Part shown: positions 51,096 through 59,333 of the stretch, piece by piece
Numbering within the stretch: position 1 is the stretch's first letter
How the letters are laid out: each line of letters begins with the position of its first letter
Source: FEN-987 sp964598845
GTDB taxonomy: Archaea; Thermoproteota; Bathyarchaeia; 40CM-2-53-6
Length of the DNA: 64,000 nucleotides
Assembly (NCBI GenBank): GCA_964598845.1
Contig: CAZRDM010000003.1
Coordinates: forward strand, 66,998 to 130,997
Reading direction: 5' to 3'
Notes under the pieces: model-generated
The model's database searches: none
The model's input: only the letters and a program-made list of their open reading frames with translations
Told to the model about the DNA's origin: nothing
Translations under genes and position numbers: made by a program

Positions 51096-51958
51096 CTTAG
51101 TCTCATTAAATTCAGCAGGCCCAGAGAGATCAGGATGGCCTCCTCAGTGCGCACCGTGGAAACCTTCTGGTCTGGGATGGTGTTGACGAAGAAGTCGAAG
51201 GCCTCCTCGGCTTTCCTATTTTCTTGTCCGAGTATTTCCCGAAGACCCATTCGCGGCGAACCAAACGCCACCAACGCTGACTTCATACTCCTAAGTGAAC
51301 AACCGATCTCCGACCATAGGTCCACTATTCGCGCACCATAACGAGACGTACCGATCTTTAGATCGAACTCCTCCCTTTCTAACAGGCTTCCTAAGCTGAA
51401 TTTCGACCGTCTAACTTTGTAGCCCCAATATATGCTTATCTTGGATTTGTCGACGACTTCACCCACTAGATTTCTCTCAAGGTTTTTCAGTACTATTGTT
51501 ACGCGAATTCCGACTGGTAAGTCTCCATGACATTCAACCGAATGCTCCAGCCCGGCATCAACCAAGAGCGCGTCCCCTCGACGGCCCATTACAATACCCT
51601 CCCTCAAGTCGCCAACCTTGCAATCGCGGATGGAAGAGGCAACACTATGATGCGGAGTTTGCAGTGGAGGAAGAATGCCTACGAATCTAAGTTGAGGGTT
51701 AAGTCGATACAACCTTTTCCGAAGGTATTGTGGCGTCTCTATAAAGCCGAAAATCTGTTCACAAAACTCCAGCTCTCTCATTTGATTCTCCTGAATGTGG
51801 TCGGGATAGAGCAGGATTTCCTCGACGCCGAACATCGAGCAAGCTCGGGCAACCAATCCAAGTTTGGCCGTCTTCTCCCGCAGATGTGGCGTATCAGAAA
51901 CCAATGACGCCGGGATAGCTGCAGAAAGCTTACCACCCCATCGAGTTGCACTTATCAA
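51092..51958 (-). CDS. SPOUT-type RNA methyltransferase (DUF171 family)
   Basis: A 288-residue SPOUT-superfamily protein of the kind normally encoded next to rpl3. The N-terminal part is IPASLVSDTPHLREKTAKLG, then ACSMFGVEEILLYPD. An OB-like insert follows (LREGIVMGRRGDALLVDAGL). The C-terminal knot region has LVAFGSPRMGLREIL and FFVNTIPDQKVSTVRTEEAI. Related proteins methylate rRNA; this one's target is not shown by sequence. Its stop overlaps the L4 start. Confidence 0.88.
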   Translation of the reverse strand: MISATRWGGKLSAAIPASLVSDTPHLREKTAKLGLVARACSMFGVEEILLYPDHIQENQMRELEFCEQIFGFIETPQYLRKRLYRLNPQLRFVGILPPLQTPHHSVASSIRDCKVGDLREGIVMGRRGDALLVDAGLEHSVECHGDLPVGIRVTIVLKNLERNLVGEVVDKSKISIYWGYKVRRSKFSLGSLLEREEFDLKIGTSRYGARIVDLWSEIGCSLRSMKSALVAFGSPRMGLREILGQENRKAEEAFDFFVNTIPDQKVSTVRTEEAILISLGLLNLMRLR

Positions 51959-52041
51959 CCTAGTTCCCTGTCACGAGCGAGCACATCTCCCGTCAAAGAT
52001 GAATCTTATTGCGTAAGACGTCATTCTGTTCAGCGATTACT

Positions 52042-53091
52042 ATGAGCTTGGACGATATGGCTGCGTTGCGCAGGGTAGATGGCTCCGACACTCTATCACT
52101 GATGGAGAAAGCTCCAGCACGTCTCTCTGTACCGCCCAATGCGCCGTTGACCTGTGGAACGTTCGCAAAGCCACGGGAGATTGTGATTGGTGGAGTTGGA
52201 GGTTCAGGAATAGTCGGCGACATCTTGGTCGACCAATGCAGAGATGCCATAGATGTACCGGTCTCGGTTTGCAGGGCCCTGACTCTACCATACTTCGTTG
52301 GAGAACAGACACTTTTCGTCGCGATAAGCTACTCCGGCGAAACCGAAGAAACCCTGGGCTTGTTGCGACAGGCGATACAACGGAAGGCAAGCGTGGTGAC
52401 TATTACATCAGGCGGCAGACTTCTTTCCCTGTCACGAGAGGAAAGAATACGTCACGTACAGGTCCAACCTGGGATGCTTACTAGACTTGCCCTGCCCGAA
52501 CTCGTTTCTGCTGCCATGTTCGTGCTCGGCGCCGCAGGGATCATCCAAGACGCTGATCGACTACTTTTGGAAACCGCTGATTCAGTGGCTGTTGAGATTG
52601 AGAGAGTGAAACCGACCGTACCTTCGCCCCGAAACCAAGCGAAGCAAATCGCTCAAGCATTGGTTGGCAAGCTACCGCTGCTTTTCGGTAGCGAGGAAAA
52701 CGTAAGCGTGCTACGGCGTTTCAAGAATGAACTCAATGAGAACAGCAAGATCCCAGCCTTCTATTGTGCACTTCCAGAAGGTTATCATGACGATGTTGAA
52801 GGACTGCGAACGCTTGGTCAACTTACCCAAGTTCAGCCAATTATGGTGCGCAGCTTAACTGAGACGGATGGCCAGAAACGGACGAGGGAAAGACTCTATG
52901 CCGTACTGAATGAACTTCACTTCCCAACAGTACTCGAACTCAGTGGAAGCGGGCCGAACAGATTGAGTCAGCTGTTCACAGCCATAACCATCAGTGACTA
53001 CGTCTCCGTCTACCTCGCTGTCCTAAGACGGGTCGACCCGACTGAATTAACGTTGATACCGGACTTCAGAAAGGCCATGCGCGGGATTTAG
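52042..53091 (+). CDS. Bifunctional phosphoglucose/phosphomannose isomerase
   Basis: A two-SIS-domain protein that interconverts fructose-6-phosphate with glucose- and mannose-6-phosphate. Start chosen at ATG 52042 (MSLDDMAALRRVDGSDTLSL); a TTG 11 codons upstream is possible. Motifs: GVGGSGIVGDILVDQC, FVAISYSGETEETLGLLRQA, FKNELNENSKIPAFY and the His-bearing LPEGYHDDVEG, then an Arg/Lys-rich C terminus. Length of about 349 residues is normal. Confidence 0.92.
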   Translation: MSLDDMAALRRVDGSDTLSLMEKAPARLSVPPNAPLTCGTFAKPREIVIGGVGGSGIVGDILVDQCRDAIDVPVSVCRALTLPYFVGEQTLFVAISYSGETEETLGLLRQAIQRKASVVTITSGGRLLSLSREERIRHVQVQPGMLTRLALPELVSAAMFVLGAAGIIQDADRLLLETADSVAVEIERVKPTVPSPRNQAKQIAQALVGKLPLLFGSEENVSVLRRFKNELNENSKIPAFYCALPEGYHDDVEGLRTLGQLTQVQPIMVRSLTETDGQKRTRERLYAVLNELHFPTVLELSGSGPNRLSQLFTAITISDYVSVYLAVLRRVDPTELTLIPDFRKAMRGI

Positions 53092-53102
53092 AGCGCAGAA
53101 AC

Positions 53103-53537
53103 CTAGAGGTCCAGAATGAAGCGAACGATGACAACCGCCTTATTACGAATGACTTCCATCCTATGGTAGGTGACGGCTTTCACCTCAACCTTACCGCCAT
53201 GCTTACGCTTATCGTACTTTTCACCTGAAATCCTAGAATGAGCACGGAAACCGTCTGATCGTCGCACCGAAACGACTTCGAAGCCAGCGTATACCTTGCC
53301 TTCGAGTTCAAATTTCAGTAGGAGTGATTCGAGCCAGCCGTAGAGGAGTGTGACCTCATCTGCACCCTGGACCTCAACCTCCTCAACGAATTCGAGAGAA
53401 ATCGAGTTCACATCGCACATAGTATGGAAGAGGGCCCTTCCAGCGTTTTCAAGCGCCTCTTCGAATGTGGCACCAGTCGCTTGAATGTATGCATCAGTAG
53501 TGTGAGGCAGAAACTCGTACCCGAATCTTGGCACCAC
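53103..53537 (-). CDS. Archease
   Basis: Archease is a small protein that activates the RNA ligase RtcB in tRNA splicing. The 144-residue protein has FLPHTTDAYIQATGATFEEA, then LENAGRALFHTMCD, LLYGWLESLLLKFELEGKVY, and the metal-binding KAVTYHRMEV with the terminal IVRFILDL. It lies within 80 nt of an intron-containing tRNA-Ser on the other strand. RtcB itself is not in the window. Confidence 0.93.
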   Translation of the reverse strand: MVPRFGYEFLPHTTDAYIQATGATFEEALENAGRALFHTMCDVNSISLEFVEEVEVQGADEVTLLYGWLESLLLKFELEGKVYAGFEVVSVRRSDGFRAHSRISGEKYDKRKHGGKVEVKAVTYHRMEVIRNKAVVIVRFILDL

Positions 53538-53580
53538 CCAAAGCCTCTTCGGCTGTTGCGGAACGGCAAATCATCTGGCA

Positions 53581-53590
53581 ACTTAAATAG
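53581..53590 (+). promoter_or_regulatory. TATA box of tRNA-Ser(TGA)
   Basis: ACTTAAATAG ends 23 nt before the first tRNA base at 53614, the expected distance for an archaeal stable-RNA promoter. Confidence 0.65.
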
Positions 53591-53635
53591 GAATCGGCTT
53601 CAGGCAATAGCTAGCCGGGATGGCCGAGTGGATTA

Positions 53636-53654
53636 ACGCCACGTGGCGATCCAG
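53636..53654 (+). other. 19-nt BHB intron in the D-loop of tRNA-Ser(TGA)
   Basis: The central helix is exon GGAT with intron ATCC. The bulges are TA|A and AG|A. The inner hairpin is CGCC-ACGT-GGCG. Cutting between bulge bases 2 and 3 removes 19 nt; by sequence alone the boundary can slide one base (53637-53655) with the same product. Confidence 0.85.
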
Positions 53655-53670
53655 AGGCGCAGGCCTTGAG

Positions 53671-53686
53671 TGATCTAAACAAAGGT
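53671..53686 (+). other. 16-nt intron at position 37/38 of tRNA-Ser(TGA)
   Basis: Canonical position. The outer helix is the anticodon stem. The central helix CTTG/AAAG has one G-A mismatch. The bulges AG|T and GT|A give the seven-base loop CTTGAGA. Confidence 0.8.
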
Positions 53687-53788
53687 AGCCTGTGGCCCTT
53701 ATGGGCCTCGGGGGTTCGAATCCCTCTCCCGGCGCCAACCGAGTAAGTGAAGACCGCAAACGGTGGGAACACTGGAAAGGAGTCTGGC

Positions 53789-55270
53789 ATGAGAAGGACC
53801 AGTGTCGCCGCAGTCCTTTTCGCGATGATCATCCTCGTATCTATTTCCGTCGCCCCACCCATACATGCAGCACCCACACTCTCGACGGATCAGGCTCTTT
53901 ACACGCAAAGAGACAAGCAGGTTACACTCATGGGCTCTGGTTATACAATCAATCAACTCTATCATGTCTGGACGAAATCCCCAACAGAAACTGCTACACT
54001 CTTTTCTGGGACATCTTTCACGCCCGATGCTAACGGTCTCATTCCTCCTATTGTCACTCTGCCAATCAGTGCTGAGTCTCCATTAGGCACTCACCTTGTA
54101 AGTGTCTCAACTTCGTCATCCATTGATGACTCTCAAGCGATAGCCCATTACGGAATTTGGGGACCGGTAACTCCGCTTGTGCAGAGGACCTTGTCAGTTA
54201 GTATAATGGGCGGAGGCCTGTTTCCCGGGACTAGCTTTAAGCTGACAATTCGCAATCCCGCTGGCAATTTCGTATATGAAGCCACACTTGTTTCCGATCC
54301 CCGAGGCGATTTCAATCACACCTGGAGAATACCTGAGGATGCGATTACTGACGTATATACGATATTCGTGGATGGAACGGGGATTTTTGATGACGCGCAG
54401 AAGGAATATGTGTCAGTGTCAAAGTTCACCGTGACACAGGCTATTATCTCAGTCAACGTGGCCAAGCAGCCGAAATCATCCTACGAGCGCACCGAGACGG
54501 CGCATGCATCATTTGTTTTCAAATATCCTGACGAAAGCCCCGTGACAAAATCAATGGAGGACACTCTTCCAATTGTTCTTCTGCAGAACCAAACGTCAAT
54601 AGAATCCGTTGCTCCTTCTCTAGTAGACGCAGTGAACGGTGTTTGGAAGGTTGAGAGCAAGATTCCCGTGAACGCGACTCTTAGCATGAGATATCGCTTT
54701 GAATTGCCAGCTATGTCCTTCGATGATAGCTACGGTAACAAGGGTGGTTCGGCAGATGTCTTTTCAGACTACTTCGAAGTGCGGAATGCGACTTTCCTTC
54801 TAACTACTGAGATAAATGGGACGGAGATCCAAGTCCCGTTCGGGCAAGTCAGCCTGATCTCGAAGGTAGCATATCCGGATGGAACGCTGCTACTGAATGG
54901 AACCGTGAGAGTTCTGGTTTCCTCCGCTACGTCCACTTCAGAACTCAGGCTAACCTACGACCCGGTTATCAGTGCTTGGCGCACTTCATACTCAACCACA
55001 CTTTCAGACCTCTTCCGAATCGGAACTTGGAGATTGAGTCTCTATGCTTCCGATGCCTTCGGCAATTCAGGGACAGCGACCTATGAGGTATCCGCTCAAC
55101 CTTACCTCTTCGCTGGTCTATTGGCGCTCTTGACTATTGCTGCTTTACTGGGTAGGTGGACGATTTCGCGATACGGAAGACGACTGTACTTCCGCATTCG
55201 CAAGCTGACACAGAAATTCCGACGCCGATCAGGGATAGTGGCTTTCTACTCGAAGGCGCCGCCGGTATAG
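53789..55270 (+). CDS. Secreted, membrane-anchored surface protein
   Basis: ATG 53789 gives a 493-residue protein. A signal peptide lies at about 1-26 (TSVAAVLFAMIILVSISVAP, then PIHAA). A large beta-rich ectodomain follows with repeated Ig-like/PKD-like modules (for example TRDKQVTLMGSGYTINQLYH; GGGLFPGTSFKLTIRNPAGN). A C-terminal membrane helix (YLFAGLLALLTIAALLGRW, about 450-470) and a basic cytoplasmic tail complete it. Likely an envelope or S-layer-associated protein; no specific family recognised. Confidence 0.8.
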   Translation: MRRTSVAAVLFAMIILVSISVAPPIHAAPTLSTDQALYTQRDKQVTLMGSGYTINQLYHVWTKSPTETATLFSGTSFTPDANGLIPPIVTLPISAESPLGTHLVSVSTSSSIDDSQAIAHYGIWGPVTPLVQRTLSVSIMGGGLFPGTSFKLTIRNPAGNFVYEATLVSDPRGDFNHTWRIPEDAITDVYTIFVDGTGIFDDAQKEYVSVSKFTVTQAIISVNVAKQPKSSYERTETAHASFVFKYPDESPVTKSMEDTLPIVLLQNQTSIESVAPSLVDAVNGVWKVESKIPVNATLSMRYRFELPAMSFDDSYGNKGGSADVFSDYFEVRNATFLLTTEINGTEIQVPFGQVSLISKVAYPDGTLLLNGTVRVLVSSATSTSELRLTYDPVISAWRTSYSTTLSDLFRIGTWRLSLYASDAFGNSGTATYEVSAQPYLFAGLLALLTIAALLGRWTISRYGRRLYFRIRKLTQKFRRRSGIVAFYSKAPPV

Positions 55271-56127
55271 CCGTGCACGCCGAGCTCCTTCCTTTGCCCA
55301 TGCCACTCGAAAGTAAAGGAGTATACGGGCATCAAGTACTGAACCAAGTCCGTCACTTGGAATCTATTGCTAAGGATTCTAGAAAACGCCGCAGGCGGTC
55401 TTACTATCATCGCGTGAAGTCTACGCACCAAGTCTTCCTTAGAGACGTAGCTCGGCAGAACTTGAGCGCTCGGAAACCTCTCACCCAACTCCTTGAGACC
55501 CGCCCTTTCGAGCGGCACCTTTCCCTCAAAGAAGGCCTCAGCTTCAAGATGCCCCCTACCTTGGGCGTCGACGAAGAGGGAACCTTCCCTATACATGTAG
55601 GCTAGTTCCGTTACGTCATTTAGATGAAAGGATCTCGCAACGAAAGCATCACGCCTTCCGAGTAGGCGTCGCGTCAAGTTCGTTAGCCTCTGCGAATCGC
55701 TTGACTCCTGTCCTACGATGTCCCTGATTTTCCCCTCCACCTCTACTGCGATAACATCCTCTGGAAGATCAATTTTGTAGGAGTTCCCCCTGAAATAGAA
55801 ACACTCGTGAAACCCTTTGATCTTCCAGAATGGGATGAGCTTGAGCTTCGGTTCTTCGATTGTATGTACTTCGCCGTCCTTGGGTTTCAAGAAAGAGAAG
55901 ACTCGATGCCGAAAGAGGGACCGCTTCCGTCCTTCGGCTACCCTTAGAAGATCCTCCAACGGTTTCGGATGTAAATAGTAAACGTCCGGAACTAATTTCT
56001 CAGGGTACCAGCCATTTCCAACTCTTGAGTCCTCAAATCCTCCAGCTGACTGGAAGAGTGACTGAAATTCGCTTATTGTTGAATCAAGAAGTCGCTTAAT
56101 CTCGTCAAATCGATCGTCAACAGTCAA
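55246..56127 (-). CDS. Uncharacterised protein, 293 residues
   Basis: I do not recognise the family. The protein has a helical N terminus (DDRFDEIKRLLDSTISEFQS), a central part with PDVYYLHPKPLEDLLRVAEG, a strand-rich region IPFWKIKGFHECFYFRGNSY and KIDLPEDVIAVEVEG, and ends SFTFEWHGQRKELGVHGYTG. No membrane segment or cysteine cluster. The gene ends inside the 3' end of the surface protein on the other strand (25-nt tail-to-tail overlap) and is 40 nt downstream of an SSB-like gene on the same strand. Confidence 0.75.
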   Translation of the reverse strand: MTVDDRFDEIKRLLDSTISEFQSLFQSAGGFEDSRVGNGWYPEKLVPDVYYLHPKPLEDLLRVAEGRKRSLFRHRVFSFLKPKDGEVHTIEEPKLKLIPFWKIKGFHECFYFRGNSYKIDLPEDVIAVEVEGKIRDIVGQESSDSQRLTNLTRRLLGRRDAFVARSFHLNDVTELAYMYREGSLFVDAQGRGHLEAEAFFEGKVPLERAGLKELGERFPSAQVLPSYVSKEDLVRRLHAMIVRPPAAFSRILSNRFQVTDLVQYLMPVYSFTFEWHGQRKELGVHGYTGGAFE

Positions 56128-56169
56128 CCTTTGGCACTAGCCGCGGGAACAATACTCTCAAAGAAGACG

Positions 56170-56460
56170 CTACTTCTGAACATTGAGCCTCCCATAGCGT
56201 CCCACATTGAGTTGGGTTTCGCCTCGGAAGCTAGTAACATAGCCATTCTCGATAATCACTTGGTCGTTTGTAGCGACTTGGTCTATCTGTTCGTTCCACA
56301 AGGTCAATTTGACACTGCCAGAATCATCACTCAAGACAGCGGTAGCAACCCTTGACTGCTCGCCTGCTCTTGTTGTGACCTCTCTAGGCGCAGAGATCTC
56401 GAGAATTTTGCCCGCGAGGTCTACCCGTCTCATTCCCGGTTTCAGTTCAGATACTTTCAT
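56170..56460 (-). CDS. Single-stranded DNA-binding OB-fold protein
   Basis: A 96-residue protein from ATG 56460 (MKVSELKPGMRRVDLAGKIL). One OB fold: VATAVLSDDSGSVKLTLWNE, then VIIENGYVTSFRGETQLNVG and RYGRLNVQK. This matches small archaeal SSB/RPA-type proteins, though no C-terminal acidic tail follows. It probably binds ssDNA in replication or repair. The downstream gene is the uncharacterised 293-residue protein. Confidence 0.88.
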   Translation of the reverse strand: MKVSELKPGMRRVDLAGKILEISAPREVTTRAGEQSRVATAVLSDDSGSVKLTLWNEQIDQVATNDQVIIENGYVTSFRGETQLNVGRYGRLNVQK

Positions 56461-56469
56461 CGAAATCAA

Positions 56470-56832
56470 AGCGCTAGAACTATGATTGTGGTATTAAATG
56501 GTGTGGGTTTCTCGTGTTTGCTCCCGTTCTGTCCATTCATCCTGTTGCGTAGCACTATTCCATTCTACACGCGTTGGCACGGCTCTCTACTCCCCGTGCA
56601 GTGGGAATCGTTTGTCGCCGAGCTTGAGTTCAGCCCACGGAGGATCCCCCTCCTGTGTATGGGCCCATCAGCCGAAGCCCAAAGACTTTCTGAAGAACCT
56701 GAGACATTTATTGAAACTCGTACGAAGGAAATCTGCGAGTTCAGTCTAACTGACAAAACTAATTTCCCGTTCGTTGCTCGAGATCTATGCGCCTTGAATG
56801 CTTAAGAGGTACCGCGGCCCCACGCTCCCTTA
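56470..56832. other. 363-nt stretch without a supported gene
   Basis: Contains a minus-strand TTTAATACC element near 56490 that could be the promoter of the SSB gene. Frames of 60-107 codons exist on both strands but have no motif or start-site support. Confidence 0.5.
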
Positions 56833-59238
56833 TCACGACTTCGTGGTCAATGAATGCATCCTCATCAAATCATTCCGAAATTGGGCTAGAATTTTCGGGA
56901 TCTCCACTTCTATGGGATCTCGAAGAGTCAGCTTCTTCTCTTCCTTCGTTTTCCACACTTGACGATTGAAAGCCAACATGGCTTTAGTGTAGCGCGTATG
57001 AGATTTTGCCCAAGCGGGCTTTGGAAATCTCTCGAGATGGATACTTGTCTTTGAGTATAGTTGTCGCCAGATATGGTCCGCCATGAAGGGCGTGATAGGT
57101 GCTAGCAAGAGAAGTACGTTCCTTAGCACTGTATGAAGAGCGTAGCATGCGGCTTTCTGTTCTGCGATTGAGAATCCTTGGCCGTAGGCTCGAGGTTTGA
57201 CCAATTCAACGTAGTGTGAGGCGAAGGTTTCCCAGACGAAGTCGCGAATCTCGGTAGCTGGGATGAAGAAGTTGAAATCTCGATAGCCCTTCATACACCG
57301 CTCAATGACGCCCGCCAGTTCCGAAAGTATCCACTTGTCGCTGCTTAACAGTCTCGCCTTTCTCGGTTGAGGAAAGGCGGAGATGAATCGAGAAATGTTC
57401 CAGAGTTTTGTGAGAAACTTGTGGGCTCCGGAGACACGCATCTCGGAGCAGCGGAAGTCAGAGCCTTGAGACGCCTCAGAGGCGTTCCAAAATCTGAATG
57501 AATCGGCACCGTATTTCTCGATAATCGGCTCAGGCTCTACCACATTGCCTTTACTCTTGTGCATCGCCTGTCCCTGCTCGTCCATCCCCAAACCGCCAAT
57601 CCAAGCGTGCGTAAATGGAGCCTGCCCCGTCAGTTGGTAGCATCGCAAGATCGAGTAATGAAGCCAAGTTCTAACAATGTCCTTACCTTGAGGTCTGAGA
57701 GTTGTAGGGTATGCCCGCTTGAAGGACTTTACGTCGCGCCTATACTTGGTTATGAATAGCGCCGAGATGCTGGAGTCCATCCAAGTGTCGAAAGTTCTTG
57801 TCTCACCCTGGAATTGTAGGCAGCCGCAATCGTTACATTTCTTAATGGGGGGCGCGTCCTTCCATGGCCTGTAATATCTCCCACCTGCAGGCAAGAGTGG
57901 TTTTCCACAGTTCTTACAATACCACACTGGGATCTCTGTCGCGTAGAATCTTCGGCGCGAGATCGGCCAATCGATCGCTATTGAATTCACCCAGTCTAGG
58001 AGAATCTGCCTGTGAGTATCGGGATGGAAGACCATCTTCTTTGCAAGCTGTTTGAGCTTCGGCAGGAAGTCCAGTTGATTCAGGTAGTACTCCTTCATCG
58101 GGATGATTTCGATTGGCGTTTTACTTCTGGAGCAAATGGGCGTTCTATGACTGATATTCTCTATCTTGACTACGAGGTCCTGATACTCAAGGTCTCGAAT
58201 AATCTTCGACCTCGCCTCTATGATGGGTAACCCTCGATACGAACCAGCTGCTTCTGTCAGTTTTCCATCCTGATCAGTGGCTACTATCTCGCGTAACCCG
58301 AATTCTCTGAAGAGAAGAACATCGGTATAGTCGCCGTAGCTGCAGATCATCACCGCTCCAGTTCCGAATTCAGGTTTGGCGCTCGAATGCGTTTTGATCT
58401 CTACCTGTCGCTCGTATATTGGGAGAACGGCATGTTTCCCATGAAGAGCGCTGTATCTAGCGTCAGAGGGATTCACAATCACAAGCTGACATGAGCAAAT
58501 GAGTTCAGGTCTCGTTGTAGCTATTACTAGGGGCTCGCCGTCTTCCTTGATTCTGAATTTTACGTATACGAGCCGCGTTGGTAGTTCCTCGTATTCAACC
58601 TCAGCGTCCGCTATCGTTGTTCCACATTCATGGCAGTAATTGTTCGGTCGTGTGGCTTCGTAGACCAGCTCTCTATTCCAGAGTTCTATGAAAGTTGCTT
58701 GGGTGAGCTTCCTATACTGGTCGTCGTCCGTGCGATATTTTGATGCGAAATCTCCGCTCAGTCCGGTTCGCTTCATTATTGCGAGCATCTGATCCTCAAG
58801 GTCGTCGAGCGCGGTCTTGCACAGCTCAATGAATTTCTCTCTTGGAACATCGCGCATCTTGATGTTGTACCGTTTCTCTGTGTAGATCTCCACAGGCAGA
58901 CCGTTGCGGTCAATCCCTATCGGAAAGAAGACTTGGTTTCCAAGCATACGTGCAGTTCTTGCGATCATATCGATCTGCGTGTACTGCGCCACCGCCCCAA
59001 TATGCCATGTACCAGAGGGGTAGGGAGGAGGAGTGTCTATCACGAAGGGTCTCCTCACCTTCGCGAGCTTGAAGTCGTAGATCCCTTCTTTCTGCCAATC
59101 CTCGAATAGTCTCCGCTCGAGATCATGATCCCATCGTTTCTCGACAAGCTGTGGAGAAAATTCTTTGCCTGTCTCAGCTTTCCTCAGGCTCATTCTCCAA
59201 GTCACCGGAATCGATGTTGCGCGGAAAGTCTTGCTCAT
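56833..59238 (-). CDS. valS: Valyl-tRNA synthetase
   Basis: Class I aaRS of 801 residues. The HIGH-type motif is PPPYPSGTWHIGAV (about 71-84). The editing domain includes IATTRPELICSCQL. The zinc-knuckle region is CKNCGKPLLPAGG ... CNDCGC, with AIDWPISRRRFYATEIPVWY nearby. The KMSKS motif is MHKSKGNVVEP (about 560). The C-terminal anticodon-binding domain is shorter than bacterial ValRS and lacks the long coiled-coil arm, as in archaeal enzymes. Confidence 0.96.
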   Translation of the reverse strand: MSKTFRATSIPVTWRMSLRKAETGKEFSPQLVEKRWDHDLERRLFEDWQKEGIYDFKLAKVRRPFVIDTPPPYPSGTWHIGAVAQYTQIDMIARTARMLGNQVFFPIGIDRNGLPVEIYTEKRYNIKMRDVPREKFIELCKTALDDLEDQMLAIMKRTGLSGDFASKYRTDDDQYRKLTQATFIELWNRELVYEATRPNNYCHECGTTIADAEVEYEELPTRLVYVKFRIKEDGEPLVIATTRPELICSCQLVIVNPSDARYSALHGKHAVLPIYERQVEIKTHSSAKPEFGTGAVMICSYGDYTDVLLFREFGLREIVATDQDGKLTEAAGSYRGLPIIEARSKIIRDLEYQDLVVKIENISHRTPICSRSKTPIEIIPMKEYYLNQLDFLPKLKQLAKKMVFHPDTHRQILLDWVNSIAIDWPISRRRFYATEIPVWYCKNCGKPLLPAGGRYYRPWKDAPPIKKCNDCGCLQFQGETRTFDTWMDSSISALFITKYRRDVKSFKRAYPTTLRPQGKDIVRTWLHYSILRCYQLTGQAPFTHAWIGGLGMDEQGQAMHKSKGNVVEPEPIIEKYGADSFRFWNASEASQGSDFRCSEMRVSGAHKFLTKLWNISRFISAFPQPRKARLLSSDKWILSELAGVIERCMKGYRDFNFFIPATEIRDFVWETFASHYVELVKPRAYGQGFSIAEQKAACYALHTVLRNVLLLLAPITPFMADHIWRQLYSKTSIHLERFPKPAWAKSHTRYTKAMLAFNRQVWKTKEEKKLTLRDPIEVEIPKILAQFRNDLMRMHSLTTKS

Positions 59239-59333
59239 AAGAGAGAAGTTGCGCTACTAGTGTTGAACTTGGCGGTGATGCAAACTCCTGCACCTTGTTC
59301 GAAAGAAGCGGGCTTCCGTATAAGATTGTCGAA

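Larger units (their letters stand above)
53614..53737 (+). tRNA. tRNA-Ser(TGA) with two introns, CCA encoded
   Basis: Acceptor GCCGGGA/TCCCGGC, discriminator G, CCA. T-arm GGGGG TTCGAAT CCCTC; long variable arm TGGCCCTTATGGGCCTC. Removing 53636-53654 (19 nt) rebuilds the D-arm GCC GAGTGGATTAA GGC. Removing 53671-53686 (16 nt, between 37 and 38) gives CAGGC CTTGAGA GCCTG with anticodon TGA at 53667-53669. The mature body is 86 nt, as for the other tRNA-Ser. Confidence 0.9.

Noticed and set aside
53611..53877. Minus-strand frame with a GRGIRTPE motif over the tRNA-Ser gene
   Set aside because: This is the well-known spurious translation of the antisense of a class II tRNA 3' half.
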